Source: Candidatus Pelagibacter ubique HIMB140 (GTDB lineage: Bacteria > Pseudomonadota > Alphaproteobacteria > Pelagibacterales > Pelagibacteraceae). Taken from it: 64,000 nt of DNA. Positions 35,094 through 44,500 of this stretch are shown here, piece after piece. Location: assembly GCF_025558165.1 (NCBI RefSeq), contig NZ_LAMZ01000001.1, forward strand, positions 496,001 to 560,000, read 5' to 3'. A program made the position numbers and the translations under genes. Within the stretch, counting starts at the first letter, position 1; every line of letters starts with the position of its first letter. Under the pieces are notes generated by a model that was given only the letters and a program-made list of their open reading frames with translations, did not search any database and had not been told where the DNA came from.

Positions 35094-35879
35094 ATGCTAG
35101 ATATTCAAGATCCATTAGAGGCAAGAAAAGTTATCAGAGAAAATAATTATAAGGAACAAACTGCAGGCGCTGCTAATAAGTATGTTCAAGGAAATCTTTG
35201 TATCTTACCAAGCAAATATGCAATGGACTTTGCTTCTTTCTGCCAAAAAAATCCAAAACCTTGTCCATTAATTGGATTTGGTACTAAAGGAGATCCTTCA
35301 TTAAAAGATCTTGGTGATATTGATATTAGAACTGATGTTCCTCAATATAGAGTTTGGGAAAAAGGAAAATTAGTTGATGAGCCATATGATATTAAAAAAT
35401 ATTGGAATGAAGATTTAACAACTTTTGTTCTAGGATGTTCAATGTCTTTTGAGCTGCCTTTAATTGAAGCCGGTATTCCAATTCAACACATAGAAAACAA
35501 TACTATTGTTCCAATGTATAAAACTTCAATAGACTGTGAACCTGCTGGACAATTTTCAGGAAAACTAGTTGTGTCTATGAGACCCTTAAGTTCAAAGGAT
35601 ACAATTAGATCAATTCAAATTAGTTCCAGATTTCCAGCTGTGCATGGTGCACCAGTACATGTTGGTAATCCAGATGAAATTGGGATTAAAGATATAATGA
35701 AACCTGAATATGGTGATCCACCTAGGACAATAAAGAACAATGAAATTCCTGTATTTTGGGCATGTGGTGTTACTCCTCAATCTGTTTTAGAAAATTCAAA
35801 ACCTGATTTTTGTATCACTCACAGTCCAGGTAAAATGCTTATAACTGATAAACTAAATAACGATCTTGCTGCTTTTTAA
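35094..35879 (+). CDS. DUF1445 / D-glutamate cyclase-like protein
   Basis: 261 residues of the YcsI/DUF1445 family; the mammalian relative (DGLUCY) converts D-glutamate to 5-oxo-D-proline. Recognisable stretches: '[15 protein letters not shown]', '[11 protein letters not shown]', '[17 protein letters not shown]', '[15 protein letters not shown]' and 'FWACGVTPQ'. Being next to pxpABC places a 5-oxoproline-forming enzyme beside a 5-oxoprolinase, which supports a D-glutamate or 5-oxoproline salvage role. Ends flush with the convergent livF-like gene. Confidence 0.86.
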   Translation: MLDIQDPLEARKVIRENNYKEQTAGAANKYVQGNLCILPSKYAMDFASFCQKNPKPCPLIGFGTKGDPSLKDLGDIDIRTDVPQYRVWEKGKLVDEPYDIKKYWNEDLTTFVLGCSMSFELPLIEAGIPIQHIENNTIVPMYKTSIDCEPAGQFSGKLVVSMRPLSSKDTIRSIQISSRFPAVHGAPVHVGNPDEIGIKDIMKPEYGDPPRTIKNNEIPVFWACGVTPQSVLENSKPDFCITHSPGKMLITDKLNNDLAAF

Positions 35880-36590
35880 TTAATTTCCTAAAAAAACTTT
35901 AGTTACTTTCTCATTATCAATTAGATCTTCTGATTTACCGTCGATAACTAATCTTCCACTTTCTAAAACATAGCCTCTGTCTGCCATACTTAGAGCTAAT
36001 CTTACATTTTGCTCTACAAATAAAATTGAAATACCTTCTGCAACAATATTTTTAAATATCTTAATTAAGTCTTTCATAACCATTGGCGACAAACCTAAAA
36101 AAGGTTCATCGACCATTAAAAGCTTAGGCAAACCCATCATTCCTCTAGCTATAGCTAGCATTTGTTGTTCTCCACCAGACATTGTTTTTGCTAATTGGTC
36201 TGATCTGGTTTCTAGTTTTGGAAATATCTTATAAACTTTGTTTAATGAATTTGTTAACTCTTCTTTAGCCTTAGGATGCCAAGCACCCAATAAAAGATTT
36301 TGTTTAACAGTAAGATGAGGAAATACCCTTCTTCTTTCAAGGACATGTGAAATTCCTAATTCAGTTCTTCTATAAGTTGGAATATTTGAAATTAAAGTAT
36401 TATCAAAAGTGATAGACCCTTTTTTATGCTCAACTAAATTACTTATAGTATTCAAAACAGTACTTTTACCAGACCCATTTGGTCCTAAAAGTGCAACCAT
36501 TTCAGCTTTATTTACATTAATAGAAACATCCCAGATAACTTGAAAATCATCATACAAAACATCAATATTTTTTACATCAAGCAGCATCAA
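35880..36590 (-). CDS. livF: Branched-chain-type ABC transporter ATP-binding protein LivF
   Basis: 236 residues with Walker A 'LGPNGSGKSTVL', signature 'MSGGEQQMLAIARGMM' and Walker B 'LLMVDEPFLGLSP'. Overlaps the second ATPase gene by 14 bases. In the Liv/urea (HAAT) family this pairs with LivG at the membrane. Last gene of livHMGF. Confidence 0.92.
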   Translation of the reverse strand: MMLLDVKNIDVLYDDFQVIWDVSINVNKAEMVALLGPNGSGKSTVLNTISNLVEHKKGSITFDNTLISNIPTYRRTELGISHVLERRRVFPHLTVKQNLLLGAWHPKAKEELTNSLNKVYKIFPKLETRSDQLAKTMSGGEQQMLAIARGMMGLPKLLMVDEPFLGLSPMVMKDLIKIFKNIVAEGISILFVEQNVRLALSMADRGYVLESGRLVIDGKSEDLIDNEKVTKVFLGN

Positions 36591-37299
36591 ATGTTCCTAG
36601 GTAAGCATCTATTACTTGTTTGTTATTTTGAATTTCTTTTGGTTCACCAAATGCAATTCTTTTTCCTTGGTCTAAAGCGAGAACATTGTCAGAAATTTCC
36701 ATTATAATATTAATGTTATGTTCAATTGTAATAATTGTTACACCTGTATTTTTTAATTTTTTAACAAGTTCAACAAGTCCAGGAATAGTTTTTTGATCCA
36801 CTCCTCCTGTTACTTCATCCATCAAAAGTAATTTGGGATCAATAGCCATAGCTCTAGCCATTTCTAATCTTTTCCTTTGTCCAGTTGATAACTCTTTTGC
36901 GAAGTGATGTCTTTTTTCAATCAGATCTACAAAGTCAATAATTTCTAAGGCTCTATCTCTTGCTCTTTTAATATCTTTCTCTTTAACAAACGCTCCTATC
37001 ATAACATTTTCAAGTAATGTTTGATCTGCAAATGGTTTTAGTTTTTGAAAAGTTCTACCTACTCCAAGATTACTAATTTTATCAGGACTAATTCCAAAAA
37101 TATTTTTGTCATAAAATTTAACTTTTCCAGTGTCTGGTTTTGTAAAACCAGTAATCAAATCAAATAAAGTAGATTTACCAGCACCATTAGGTCCTATCAC
37201 TCCTAAAATTGATCCCTCTTCGACGTCAAAAGAAATATCTCTATTGGCATGGATTCCACCAAAAGATTTACTTAAATTTTCAACAGTTAATATTTTCAT
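36577..37299 (-). CDS. livG: Branched-chain-type ABC transporter ATP-binding protein LivG
   Basis: 240 residues, Walker A 'IGPNGAGKSTLF', signature 'LSTGQRKRLEMARAM', Walker B 'LLLMDEVTGGVD', and the C-terminal HAAT extension 'QNNKQVIDAYLG'. Its start overlaps the livM stop by 4 bases. Ligand of the transporter is set by the divergent binding protein at 39323. Confidence 0.92.
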   Translation of the reverse strand: MKILTVENLSKSFGGIHANRDISFDVEEGSILGVIGPNGAGKSTLFDLITGFTKPDTGKVKFYDKNIFGISPDKISNLGVGRTFQKLKPFADQTLLENVMIGAFVKEKDIKRARDRALEIIDFVDLIEKRHHFAKELSTGQRKRLEMARAMAIDPKLLLMDEVTGGVDQKTIPGLVELVKKLKNTGVTIITIEHNINIIMEISDNVLALDQGKRIAFGEPKEIQNNKQVIDAYLGTFDAA

Positions 37300-38309
37300 C
37301 TTTGTTTTTTTCTTTCCAGAATATCTTTAGGAATAAATGAGATCAGACCGTTTGGTCTAAAAATACAAATAATCATTAAAATCAAACCATAAAAAATTAA
37401 ATCAACAGCACCACCTGTGCCTCCTAAATAAATTCTTGAATATTCTGAAATTGGTACAAGTATTGCTGCTCCTATAATTGGACCCCAAACATTTCCAATT
37501 CCACCTAGCACTGTGATTAATAAAACTATAATTGATATCTCAATATTAAAAACTCTATCTGGATCAATAATTAAAATATATTGAGCAAACAAACTACCCA
37601 TAGGAGCCATGATCATTGCTGAAATCACGTAAGCTATTATTTTATAATTTGAAACATTGATGCACAAACTTAATGCTGCTTGTGGATCATCTCTAACTGC
37701 TCTCAGTCTGTAACCTAGTTTTGATCTACTTAGTAACCAAACCAAAAAAAATGTAATTAAAAAGAATATTAAAAAAACATAATAATAAGGAGCTTTACTG
37801 CTATGAAACTGCAAAGCTGACCATGAATCTTCTGGTGTCATTGTCACCCACAATCCTGATGCGGCTCCTACTAAATCCCATCTTTGAAAAACTACTTGGA
37901 AACTTATCCCAATTAACAAAGTGGCAATTGCAAAGTAGTGACCACTTAGTCTGAGCATTGGTATACCAATTAAGACAGCAAAAATTCCTGAAACAAACAT
38001 ACCAAAAAATATACTGATCCATGGTGTTATTCCGTACTCCATATAAAAAAATGAAGTTGCATAAGCACCTATTCCAAAAAACGCTCCATGACCTAAACTA
38101 ATTTGACCAGAAAAACCTGCAATTACATTCCAAGACTGAGCCATAACTGCATGCATAAAAATCATAATAAATAAATGAAGATAAAATGAATTCATCCCAA
38201 ATAGTGGGAGTGCAAACAAAAGTATAACCAAACCAGCAATAATTGATATTACTCTATTATTTGTATTCCAAATCGGTTCTGATTTTGCAATTTCTAACTT
38301 ACTATCCAT
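37296..38309 (-). CDS. livM: Branched-chain-type ABC transporter permease LivM
   Basis: 337 residues, about nine to ten membrane helices, with the LivM stretch 'NVIAGFSGQISLGHGAFFGIGAYA' (around residues 60-83) and 'VVLLITVLGGIGNVWGPIIGA'. Its start shares a base with the livH stop. Inner membrane. Confidence 0.92.
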   Translation of the reverse strand: MDSKLEIAKSEPIWNTNNRVISIIAGLVILLFALPLFGMNSFYLHLFIMIFMHAVMAQSWNVIAGFSGQISLGHGAFFGIGAYATSFFYMEYGITPWISIFFGMFVSGIFAVLIGIPMLRLSGHYFAIATLLIGISFQVVFQRWDLVGAASGLWVTMTPEDSWSALQFHSSKAPYYYVFLIFFLITFFLVWLLSRSKLGYRLRAVRDDPQAALSLCINVSNYKIIAYVISAMIMAPMGSLFAQYILIIDPDRVFNIEISIIVLLITVLGGIGNVWGPIIGAAILVPISEYSRIYLGGTGGAVDLIFYGLILMIICIFRPNGLISFIPKDILERKKQR

Positions 38310-39175
38310 TAATATCTACCGAACAAACCTTGAGGTTTATAAATCACAACTAAAAGATAAATTGCAAATACATATAAAAGTTTAAATGATGGATCTATCA
38401 ATAATCCACCAAGAGATTCTACTAATCCTATAATTATACCAGCATATAAACACCCAATAATGCTTCCAAAACCTCCTAATGCTACTGCAACGAAAGCAAA
38501 TAATGCAAAATTGATACCAACATCAGTAAAAATAAAAAAATAGTTTGCCATCATTCCACCCGCTACTCCTACACAACCAAGTCCAATTGCCCAACCAATT
38601 GCAAACATTTTATTTGATGGAATTCCTAAAATTTCTGCAGCGTGTCTATCTTGAGCTGTTGCTTGAAGAGCTAATCCAGTTTCTGTTTTTGTTACAAACC
38701 AATACAAACCAAAAAAAGCAACTAGACAAACAAGACTTGCATATAATTGAGGTTGACCAATAAACACAGATCCAATTTCAATACGTCCCTCTAATAGAGG
38801 TTTATCAACGTTTCTAAAGTCTGGTGTCCATAATAATTGTGCAATCGATCTAATAAAAATAGACAATCCAAATGTTGCACAAATTTGGATAAGCATTTTT
38901 GCTTTTAAGATATAGCGAATTAAAAAGTAATGTGTGATGATCCCACAAAATGCCAACAAGAGTATTGTTATTGGTATTGAGAATAACGGATCTAACCCAA
39001 ATAAAGACCAAAGCCAAAATGATGAAAACATAGACAACATCAAATGCTCTCCATGAGCAAAGTTTACAATTTCCATTAATCCAAAAATTAAACTTAAGCC
39101 TGCTGCAATTAATGCATAGATTAATCCCATCATTAATCCTGTGACTATAGCTTGAATTATAATTTCAGAGGTCAT
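38309..39175 (-). CDS. livH: Branched-chain-type ABC transporter permease LivH
   Basis: 288 residues with eight or so helices and the LivH features 'GLIYALIAAGLSLIFGLMEIVNFAHGEH' (residues about 18-45) and 'VALGGFGSIIGCLYAGIIIG'. First gene of the minus-strand livHMGF set, divergent from the binding-protein gene across a 147-base spacer. Confidence 0.92.
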   Translation of the reverse strand: MTSEIIIQAIVTGLMMGLIYALIAAGLSLIFGLMEIVNFAHGEHLMLSMFSSFWLWSLFGLDPLFSIPITILLLAFCGIITHYFLIRYILKAKMLIQICATFGLSIFIRSIAQLLWTPDFRNVDKPLLEGRIEIGSVFIGQPQLYASLVCLVAFFGLYWFVTKTETGLALQATAQDRHAAEILGIPSNKMFAIGWAIGLGCVGVAGGMMANYFFIFTDVGINFALFAFVAVALGGFGSIIGCLYAGIIIGLVESLGGLLIDPSFKLLYVFAIYLLVVIYKPQGLFGRY

Positions 39176-39322
39176 TTGGTTTATTATTAAAGTATATATA
39201 AAGAATGTATATATTAAACAAATACTTCTTAAGCATTAGTAAAATAAAAAAACTAAATCATTGAATTGATCAATTGAATAGTATTAAGTTAGACATTTAA
39301 AAATTAAACAAGAGGGAAAAAA
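39176..39322. promoter_or_regulatory. Divergent control region of the Liv-type transporter
   Basis: This 147-base AT-rich spacer drives livHMGF leftward and the binding protein rightward. It contains a perfect 12-base palindrome AATTGATCAATT (39264-39275) that could be an operator, two copies of GTATATA 15 bases apart (39192, 39207) and a good ribosome site AGAGGGA before the ATG at 39323. I could not fix a -35/-10 pair with confidence. Confidence 0.4.
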
Positions 39323-40579
39323 ATGAGAAAATTAATTCTTACAGTATTTACTTTTTTTTCATTAGTATCTGCGCCAGCAATTAGTTACGCAGAAGATGTA
39401 AAAATTGGAGTACTTTATCCACTTACAGGACCTGTTGCTCAGGTTGGTAAAGACGCTGTTGCAGCAGTTAAGACAGCTTTAGATATCATCAATAACAGTC
39501 ATAACATTCCAGGTATGCCACTTGCGAAAGATGCAGGATTAAAAGGATTAGATGGCGGTAAAATATCTATCGTTGTTGGAGACCATGGTGGAAAACCAGA
39601 TATCGGTGTTGGTGAGACTGAGAAAATGTTAAATTCTGATAAAGTTCATGCAATGTTTGGAGCTTACTACTCATCAGTAACTGGTGCTGCTAGTCAAGTG
39701 TCTGAGAGAGCAGGAATACCTTGGGTAAACGGTGAATCTACTTCTCCAAAATTAACAACAAGAGGATTTAAATACTTCTTCAGAGTTACTCCACACGATG
39801 GTGAGTTTACTCAGCTTATGTTTGAATTCATGAACGACTTTAACAAAAAGAATAGTAATAAGTTAAAGACACTAGGTATTATTCATGAAGATACATTGTG
39901 GGGTGCTGACAGTGGTGGAACTCAAGACAAAATGGCTAAAGAACAAGGTTATGATGTTATAGAGAAAATTAGCTACAAAGCTAAAACAACAACTTTAAGT
40001 TCTGAAGTACAAAGATTGAAAGCGAAAAACCCAGATGTTTTATTGCCTTCATCTTATACAGCTGATGCATATTTATTTTTAAATACTGCAAAAGAACTTG
40101 ATTATAATCCTAAACTTTTAGTTGCTCAAAACGCTGGTTATACAGATCCTAAGTTCATAGACACAATGGGAAGCAAAGCAGAAGGTGTGATCACAAGATC
40201 ACCTTTTAACACTGACTTAGCAAAAACTATTCCTATGATTGGAACTGTAAACGACTTGTTTAAAACACACTCTGGTGGAAGAGATTTATCAGATGTACCT
40301 GCAAGAGCGTTTACAGGTTTTATGGCTTTAGCTAATGCAATTAATAATGCTGGATCAACAGATCCTGAGAAAATCAGACAAGCTCTAGTAAATCTAGATA
40401 TGTCATCTGAGTCTTTAATTGTTCCTTACAGAGGAATTAAATTTGGAGCAGATGGTCAAAACGAAAAAACTAGAGGTATTTTAATGCAAGTTCAAAATGG
40501 AAAATACTGTACAGTATATCCATTTGAATTAGCAGCTTGTGAGTTAAAATATCCTATGCCTACTTGGTCTGAAAGATAA
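39323..40579 (+). CDS. Periplasmic ABC amino-acid/amide-type binding protein (LivJ-like)
   Basis: 418 residues with a signal peptide (cut after about 'ISYAE'). Peripla_BP_6 fold: opening 'VKIGVLYPLTGPVAQVGKDA', 'MFGAYYSSVTGAASQVSER' and 'FKYFFRVTPHDGEFTQ'. The family binds branched-chain amino acids, amides, urea or aromatic compounds; the pocket cannot be read here. The strong ribosome site and own terminator (40603-40633) suggest high expression. Close to pxpABC/DUF1445, so an amino acid or 5-oxoproline-like ligand is plausible. Confidence 0.92.
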   Translation: MRKLILTVFTFFSLVSAPAISYAEDVKIGVLYPLTGPVAQVGKDAVAAVKTALDIINNSHNIPGMPLAKDAGLKGLDGGKISIVVGDHGGKPDIGVGETEKMLNSDKVHAMFGAYYSSVTGAASQVSERAGIPWVNGESTSPKLTTRGFKYFFRVTPHDGEFTQLMFEFMNDFNKKNSNKLKTLGIIHEDTLWGADSGGTQDKMAKEQGYDVIEKISYKAKTTTLSSEVQRLKAKNPDVLLPSSYTADAYLFLNTAKELDYNPKLLVAQNAGYTDPKFIDTMGSKAEGVITRSPFNTDLAKTIPMIGTVNDLFKTHSGGRDLSDVPARAFTGFMALANAINNAGSTDPEKIRQALVNLDMSSESLIVPYRGIKFGADGQNEKTRGILMQVQNGKYCTVYPFELAACELKYPMPTWSER

Positions 40580-40602
40580 TTTATTAAAAATACAATTATT
40601 AA

Positions 40603-40633
40603 GGCGGTCAAATTTTTTGACCGCCTTTTTTTT
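40603..40633 (+). terminator. Rho-independent terminator after the binding-protein gene
   Basis: A 10-bp perfect stem GGCGGTCAAA/TTTGACCGCC (40603-40612 with 40616-40625), a TTT loop and then eight T. One of only two clear intrinsic terminators in the window. It begins 23 bases after the stop. Confidence 0.93.
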
Positions 40634-40680
40634 ATTCTTTTGATTGCAATCTTGTTAAATTGAAATAATAATTAGACATC

Positions 40681-41292
40681 TTGATTGAAGAGCTCATAAT
40701 TCTAACCCAGATTATTTTTATCACTATTATCTTAACAGCAGATAATGCCGTGATCGTTGGATCTATTGCATCAAATTTTGTACCCAAAAATAGAAAGCAA
40801 ATTATCTTATGGGGGGTAATTGGAGCATTTGTATTTAAAATCTTTTTTGCAATCTTTGCTACTTTTTTATTTGAATTTTATTTTATAAAAATTTTGGGTG
40901 GGTTGTTGTTAGTGTGGATAGTTAATGATTTAAGAAAAGACCTCGTTGATATTAAAAATATAAAACCTTCAGTTAAAAAAACAAAACAACCTTCGTACAT
41001 AAATAGTATAGGTAAAGTGCTATTTGCTGATCTGATGATTAGTTTTGACAATGTTATAGGTGTTGTTGCTGCAGCTCAAGGATATTTTGGCTATATGATT
41101 TTTGGTCTTGTCCTATCGGTCGTTCTTACTGGTGCATTAGCTACTTATATGGCTAATTATATTCAAAAACATATTTGGATAGCTTACATTGGTTTAATTT
41201 TTATTTTAGTTGTTGGTCTACAATTAATTATTGGTGGTTTGGTAGATCTAGAAATACTTAATATTAACGAAGAATTTAAAAAATACTTTTAA
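40681..41292 (+). CDS. TerC-family membrane protein (YjbE type)
   Basis: 203 residues read from a TTG at 40681, as no ATG fits near the N-terminus. Six to seven helices with the TerC motif 'LTADNAVIVGSIASNFVP' and its repeat 'ADLMISFDNVIGVVAAAQG'; the paired Asp-Asn residues are thought to bind metal. TerC proteins are linked to metal (manganese) export or homeostasis. It lies just after a strong terminator, so it has its own promoter, and overlaps the panB end by 4 bases. Confidence 0.85.
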   Translation: MIEELIILTQIIFITIILTADNAVIVGSIASNFVPKNRKQIILWGVIGAFVFKIFFAIFATFLFEFYFIKILGGLLLVWIVNDLRKDLVDIKNIKPSVKKTKQPSYINSIGKVLFADLMISFDNVIGVVAAAQGYFGYMIFGLVLSVVLTGALATYMANYIQKHIWIAYIGLIFILVVGLQLIIGGLVDLEILNINEEFKKYF

Positions 41293-42065
41293 TTAAAAGA
41301 ATATTTTTTTGAGGGAAATTTTCTCTTTTTAACTTCATTTGCATATTTAGAGACTGCTTTTGATATTTCTGTTTTTATATTTGTATATTTCTTAACAAAT
41401 CTAAATTTGATTGGATTTAAACCGATTAAATCATCAAATACCAAAATCTGACCATCGCAATTATTAGATGCGCCTATCCCAATTGTTGGAACGCTAACAC
41501 TTTTAGTTACTTGTTTTGCTAATGATGTTTGAACACACTCTAAAACCATACAAAATGAACCAGCTTCTTCAAGTAACTTTGCGTCTCTCATAATATTTTC
41601 TTTTTCACTTTGTTTCTTACCTTTAAATTTAAATGTTTTATCTGACTGAGGTAAAACTCCTATATGGCCCATTACAGGAATATTATTGTTAACTAAGGTT
41701 TTAATAGTATTTATAATTTTCTTTCCTCCCTCTAATTTGACCCCATCACATTTAGTTTTTTTCATAATTAATTTTGCATTTTTCAATGCCTCTTTAGGAT
41801 TTCGATAAGTGTTATGAGGCATGTCGACAATCATTAAACTTTTTTTAATACCCATACGAACACTTTTGGAGTGTTCAATCATAGTATTTAAAGTTACTTC
41901 TCTTGTAGACTTATAATTATATAAAACTGATCCCAGTGAATCCCCTACTAAAATTAGATCACAATAATTGTCTAAGACTGATGCAATATTTTTAGAATAT
42001 GCAGTTAAAGTTACTAATTTAGTTTTATTTTTTTTCTTTATAAAGTCTGAAATCTTTTTGTTCAT
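41289..42065 (-). CDS. panB: 3-methyl-2-oxobutanoate hydroxymethyltransferase
   Basis: 258 residues. PanB adds a hydroxymethyl group from 5,10-methylene-THF to 2-oxoisovalerate to give ketopantoate (pantothenate/CoA pathway). Visible: 'LVTLTAYSKNIASVLD', 'LILVGDSLGSVLYNY', 'KLEGGKKI' and 'VMGHIGVLPQS'. It consumes the C1 unit supplied by the glycine cleavage system. Last of a long minus-strand series starting at psd. Confidence 0.92.
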   Translation of the reverse strand: MNKKISDFIKKKNKTKLVTLTAYSKNIASVLDNYCDLILVGDSLGSVLYNYKSTREVTLNTMIEHSKSVRMGIKKSLMIVDMPHNTYRNPKEALKNAKLIMKKTKCDGVKLEGGKKIINTIKTLVNNNIPVMGHIGVLPQSDKTFKFKGKKQSEKENIMRDAKLLEEAGSFCMVLECVQTSLAKQVTKSVSVPTIGIGASNNCDGQILVFDDLIGLNPIKFRFVKKYTNIKTEISKAVSKYANEVKKRKFPSKKYSFN

Positions 42066-42069
42066 CGAC

Positions 42070-42489
42070 CTACCAAGAGCCGGTATTTTCCATTGAAGCC
42101 CATGGCTCTTTAGGCTCTAAATTTCCTTCTTGTAGGATTTCTATTGAAATTTTGTCAGGTGATCTAACAAATGCCATATGACCATCTCTTGGTGGTCTAT
42201 TTATAGTATAACCCATGTCCATTAATCTTTGACATGTCTCGTAAATGTTATCTACTCTATATGCAAGATGACCAAAATTTCTAGAACCTTCGCCTAGCTC
42301 GTCTCCGTCCCAATTATATGTTAACTCAATTTCTGCTTTGTCATCATTAGGAGCAGCAAGAAAAATTAAAGTAAATCTTCCTTTTTCATTTTCCATTCTT
42401 CTTGTTTCTTTTAAACCAAGACCTTCGCAGAAGAATCTTAAAGACTCATCTACATCCTTAATTCTGATCATTGTATGTAAATATTTCAT
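42070..42489 (-). CDS. gloA: Lactoylglutathione lyase (glyoxalase I)
   Basis: 139 residues, a VOC-fold enzyme. Metal ligands are recognisable: His in 'LHTMIRI', Glu in 'EIELTYNW', His in 'GHLAYRVD' and Glu in 'SIEILQEG'. It detoxifies methylglyoxal as the glutathione hemithioacetal. It lies between guaA (21 bases) and panB (4 bases) in the same direction. Confidence 0.9.
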   Translation of the reverse strand: MKYLHTMIRIKDVDESLRFFCEGLGLKETRRMENEKGRFTLIFLAAPNDDKAEIELTYNWDGDELGEGSRNFGHLAYRVDNIYETCQRLMDMGYTINRPPRDGHMAFVRSPDKISIEILQEGNLEPKEPWASMENTGSW

Positions 42490-42510
42490 AGGGTGTTTTT
42501 ATAATTAAAA

Positions 42511-44073
42511 TTACTCTAATTCAATAGTACTTGGAGGCTTAGAAGTAATATCATACACAACTCTATTAATTCCTCTTATGCTATTAACAATTTTGTTAGA
42601 AATAGTTTGCATAAATGATTTTTTAAATTCATAAAAGTCTGCAGTCATTCCATCTTCAGAGGTAATTGCTCTAAGTAAACATAAATATTCATATGTTCTA
42701 TTGTCACCCATAACTCCAACTGTTTTAACTGGAAGTAATGCTGCATAAGCTTGCCAAATTTTGTGGTAAAGCCCGTGATCTCTTAAAGCCTGAATAAAAT
42801 AATGATCAGCTTCTTTTAAAATTTTAATTTTTTCATTTGTTATAATACCAGGCATTCTAATTGCTAGACCAGGGCCAGGAAATGGATGTCGTGAAATTAT
42901 TTCATGACTTAAATTTAACTCTAAACCTAATTTTCTAACTTCATCTTTAAATAGAAATTTTAATGGCTCTACTAACTTTAAGTTCATTTTTTTAGGTAAA
43001 CCACCCACATTATGGTGAGACTTTATTTTAGAAGTTTGACTCCCTGTAACAGACTTGCTTTCAATTAAATCTGGGTACAACGTTCCTTGTGCTAAAAATT
43101 TTACATTTTTTATTTTCTTTGCGTATCTCTCAAATATTTTAATGAATAAATTTCCTATTATTTTTCTTTTTTTCTCTGGATCCGATACATTTTTTAATTT
43201 ACTTAAAAATTCCTTTTCAGCATTCACGTAGATTAAATTCATTTTTAGTCGTTTTTTAAAAGTTTGAACAACCTGAACTTCTTCATTTTTTCTAAGCAAT
43301 CCAGTGTTAACAAAAATACAATATAGTTTTTTTCCTATTGCTTTATTCAATAATTGAGCAACCACACTACTATCTACTCCACCTGATAACGCACAAATAA
43401 CTTTATTATCTCCAACTTGAGACCTTACATCTTTAATTAATTGTACCTTTTGATCTTTTGAAGACCAATTTCTCTTAATTTTACAAATAAGAAAAATAAA
43501 ATTACTAATTAGTTTTTTTCCGTTCTCTGTATGAGTTACCTCTGGGTGAAACTGAACACCATAAAAATTTTTAATTTTATTTTCTACAATTGCAAATTTA
43601 GAATTTGAGCTTGATGCAATTACTTTAAAATTTTTAGGTAATTTAGATACTTGATCAGCATGGCTCATCCAGACCACTTTAGATTTTTTTGTACCAAAAA
43701 AATTATTAGTTAAGAGACTATTATTTTTTTTAATTACATTTGCTAAACCAAATTCACGGTGCTTTGATTGTTTTACTCTTCCGCCATTAAGTTTTGATAA
43801 TATTTGGTGTCCAAAACAAATACCAAGAACAGGAATATTTAGTTCTAAAATTTTTTTATCAAATGAGTACTTATTAATTTGATAAACATTCAGAGGACCT
43901 CCTGATAAAATTACACCTTTTACGCTTTGATTAATTTGATTAAGTTTAATTTTTTTATGACTTACAATATCAGAGAAAACTCCAAGCTCTCTAATTCTCC
44001 TTGCTATTAATTGAGTAAATTGTGAACCAAAATCTACAATTAAGATTTTGTTAAGGCTATTATCAAGACTCAT
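42511..44073 (-). CDS. guaA: GMP synthase (glutamine-hydrolysing)
   Basis: 520 residues. N-terminal class-I glutamine amidotransferase with '[10 protein letters not shown]', nucleophile Cys in 'VLGICFGHQ' and '[10 protein letters not shown]'; ATP-pyrophosphatase loop '[10 protein letters not shown]'; C-terminal '[12 protein letters not shown]' dimerisation part. Converts XMP to GMP. Its start overlaps the TPR gene by 11 bases; guaB is the next gene upstream. Confidence 0.96.
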   Translation of the reverse strand: MSLDNSLNKILIVDFGSQFTQLIARRIRELGVFSDIVSHKKIKLNQINQSVKGVILSGGPLNVYQINKYSFDKKILELNIPVLGICFGHQILSKLNGGRVKQSKHREFGLANVIKKNNSLLTNNFFGTKKSKVVWMSHADQVSKLPKNFKVIASSSNSKFAIVENKIKNFYGVQFHPEVTHTENGKKLISNFIFLICKIKRNWSSKDQKVQLIKDVRSQVGDNKVICALSGGVDSSVVAQLLNKAIGKKLYCIFVNTGLLRKNEEVQVVQTFKKRLKMNLIYVNAEKEFLSKLKNVSDPEKKRKIIGNLFIKIFERYAKKIKNVKFLAQGTLYPDLIESKSVTGSQTSKIKSHHNVGGLPKKMNLKLVEPLKFLFKDEVRKLGLELNLSHEIISRHPFPGPGLAIRMPGIITNEKIKILKEADHYFIQALRDHGLYHKIWQAYAALLPVKTVGVMGDNRTYEYLCLLRAITSEDGMTADFYEFKKSFMQTISNKIVNSIRGINRVVYDITSKPPSTIELE

Positions 44074-44500
44074 TGCTTGGTTCTAGATTTTTTAAAGACT
44101 CTAAAATTTCATTATTTTCATCACATAATGACCTACATACTTGAACAAATGTTTCAGATAATTCTTTAACTTTATCGTAATTGGATTTTTCAAGTGCAAT
44201 TTTCATTAGCATTAAAATAGCTTCTTCATTTTGAGGATCAATTAATAGAGTAGTTTCTAAGTTGTATTCTTCTTTTCTTTGATCTTCTTCGTGATTATAA
44301 ATTTTTGCTAAATACAAATATGAATTTGCATCCTTTGGATTAAATACAATATTTCTCTCAAATAAAAATCTCGCATCCTCATATTTTTCTTTTTCATATA
44401 ATTGAATCGCTTTATTGAAAAAATTTTCCTTTGAAAAAGAACTAGATTGAAACGAAATAATTAAAACAACCAGCGAAATAAATTTCAAAATTTTATTCAT
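44063..44500 (-). CDS. Secreted TPR-repeat protein between guaB and guaA
   Basis: 145 residues with a signal peptide (about 1-23) and two to three TPR-like helical pairs ('[20 protein letters not shown]', '[16 protein letters not shown]'). One-base overlap with guaB upstream and 11-base overlap with guaA downstream show it is inside the gua transcript. I see no reason in its sequence for a role in purine synthesis. Function unknown. Confidence 0.75.
   Translation of the reverse strand: MNKILKFISLVVLIISFQSSSFSKENFFNKAIQLYEKEKYEDARFLFERNIVFNPKDANSYLYLAKIYNHEEDQRKEEYNLETTLLIDPQNEEAILMLMKIALEKSNYDKVKELSETFVQVCRSLCDENNEILESLKNLEPSNES

Noticed and set aside
39192..39213. GTATATA direct repeats as an operator
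   Set aside because: Such short AT-only repeats are expected by chance in DNA this AT-rich; noted only inside the control-region entry.
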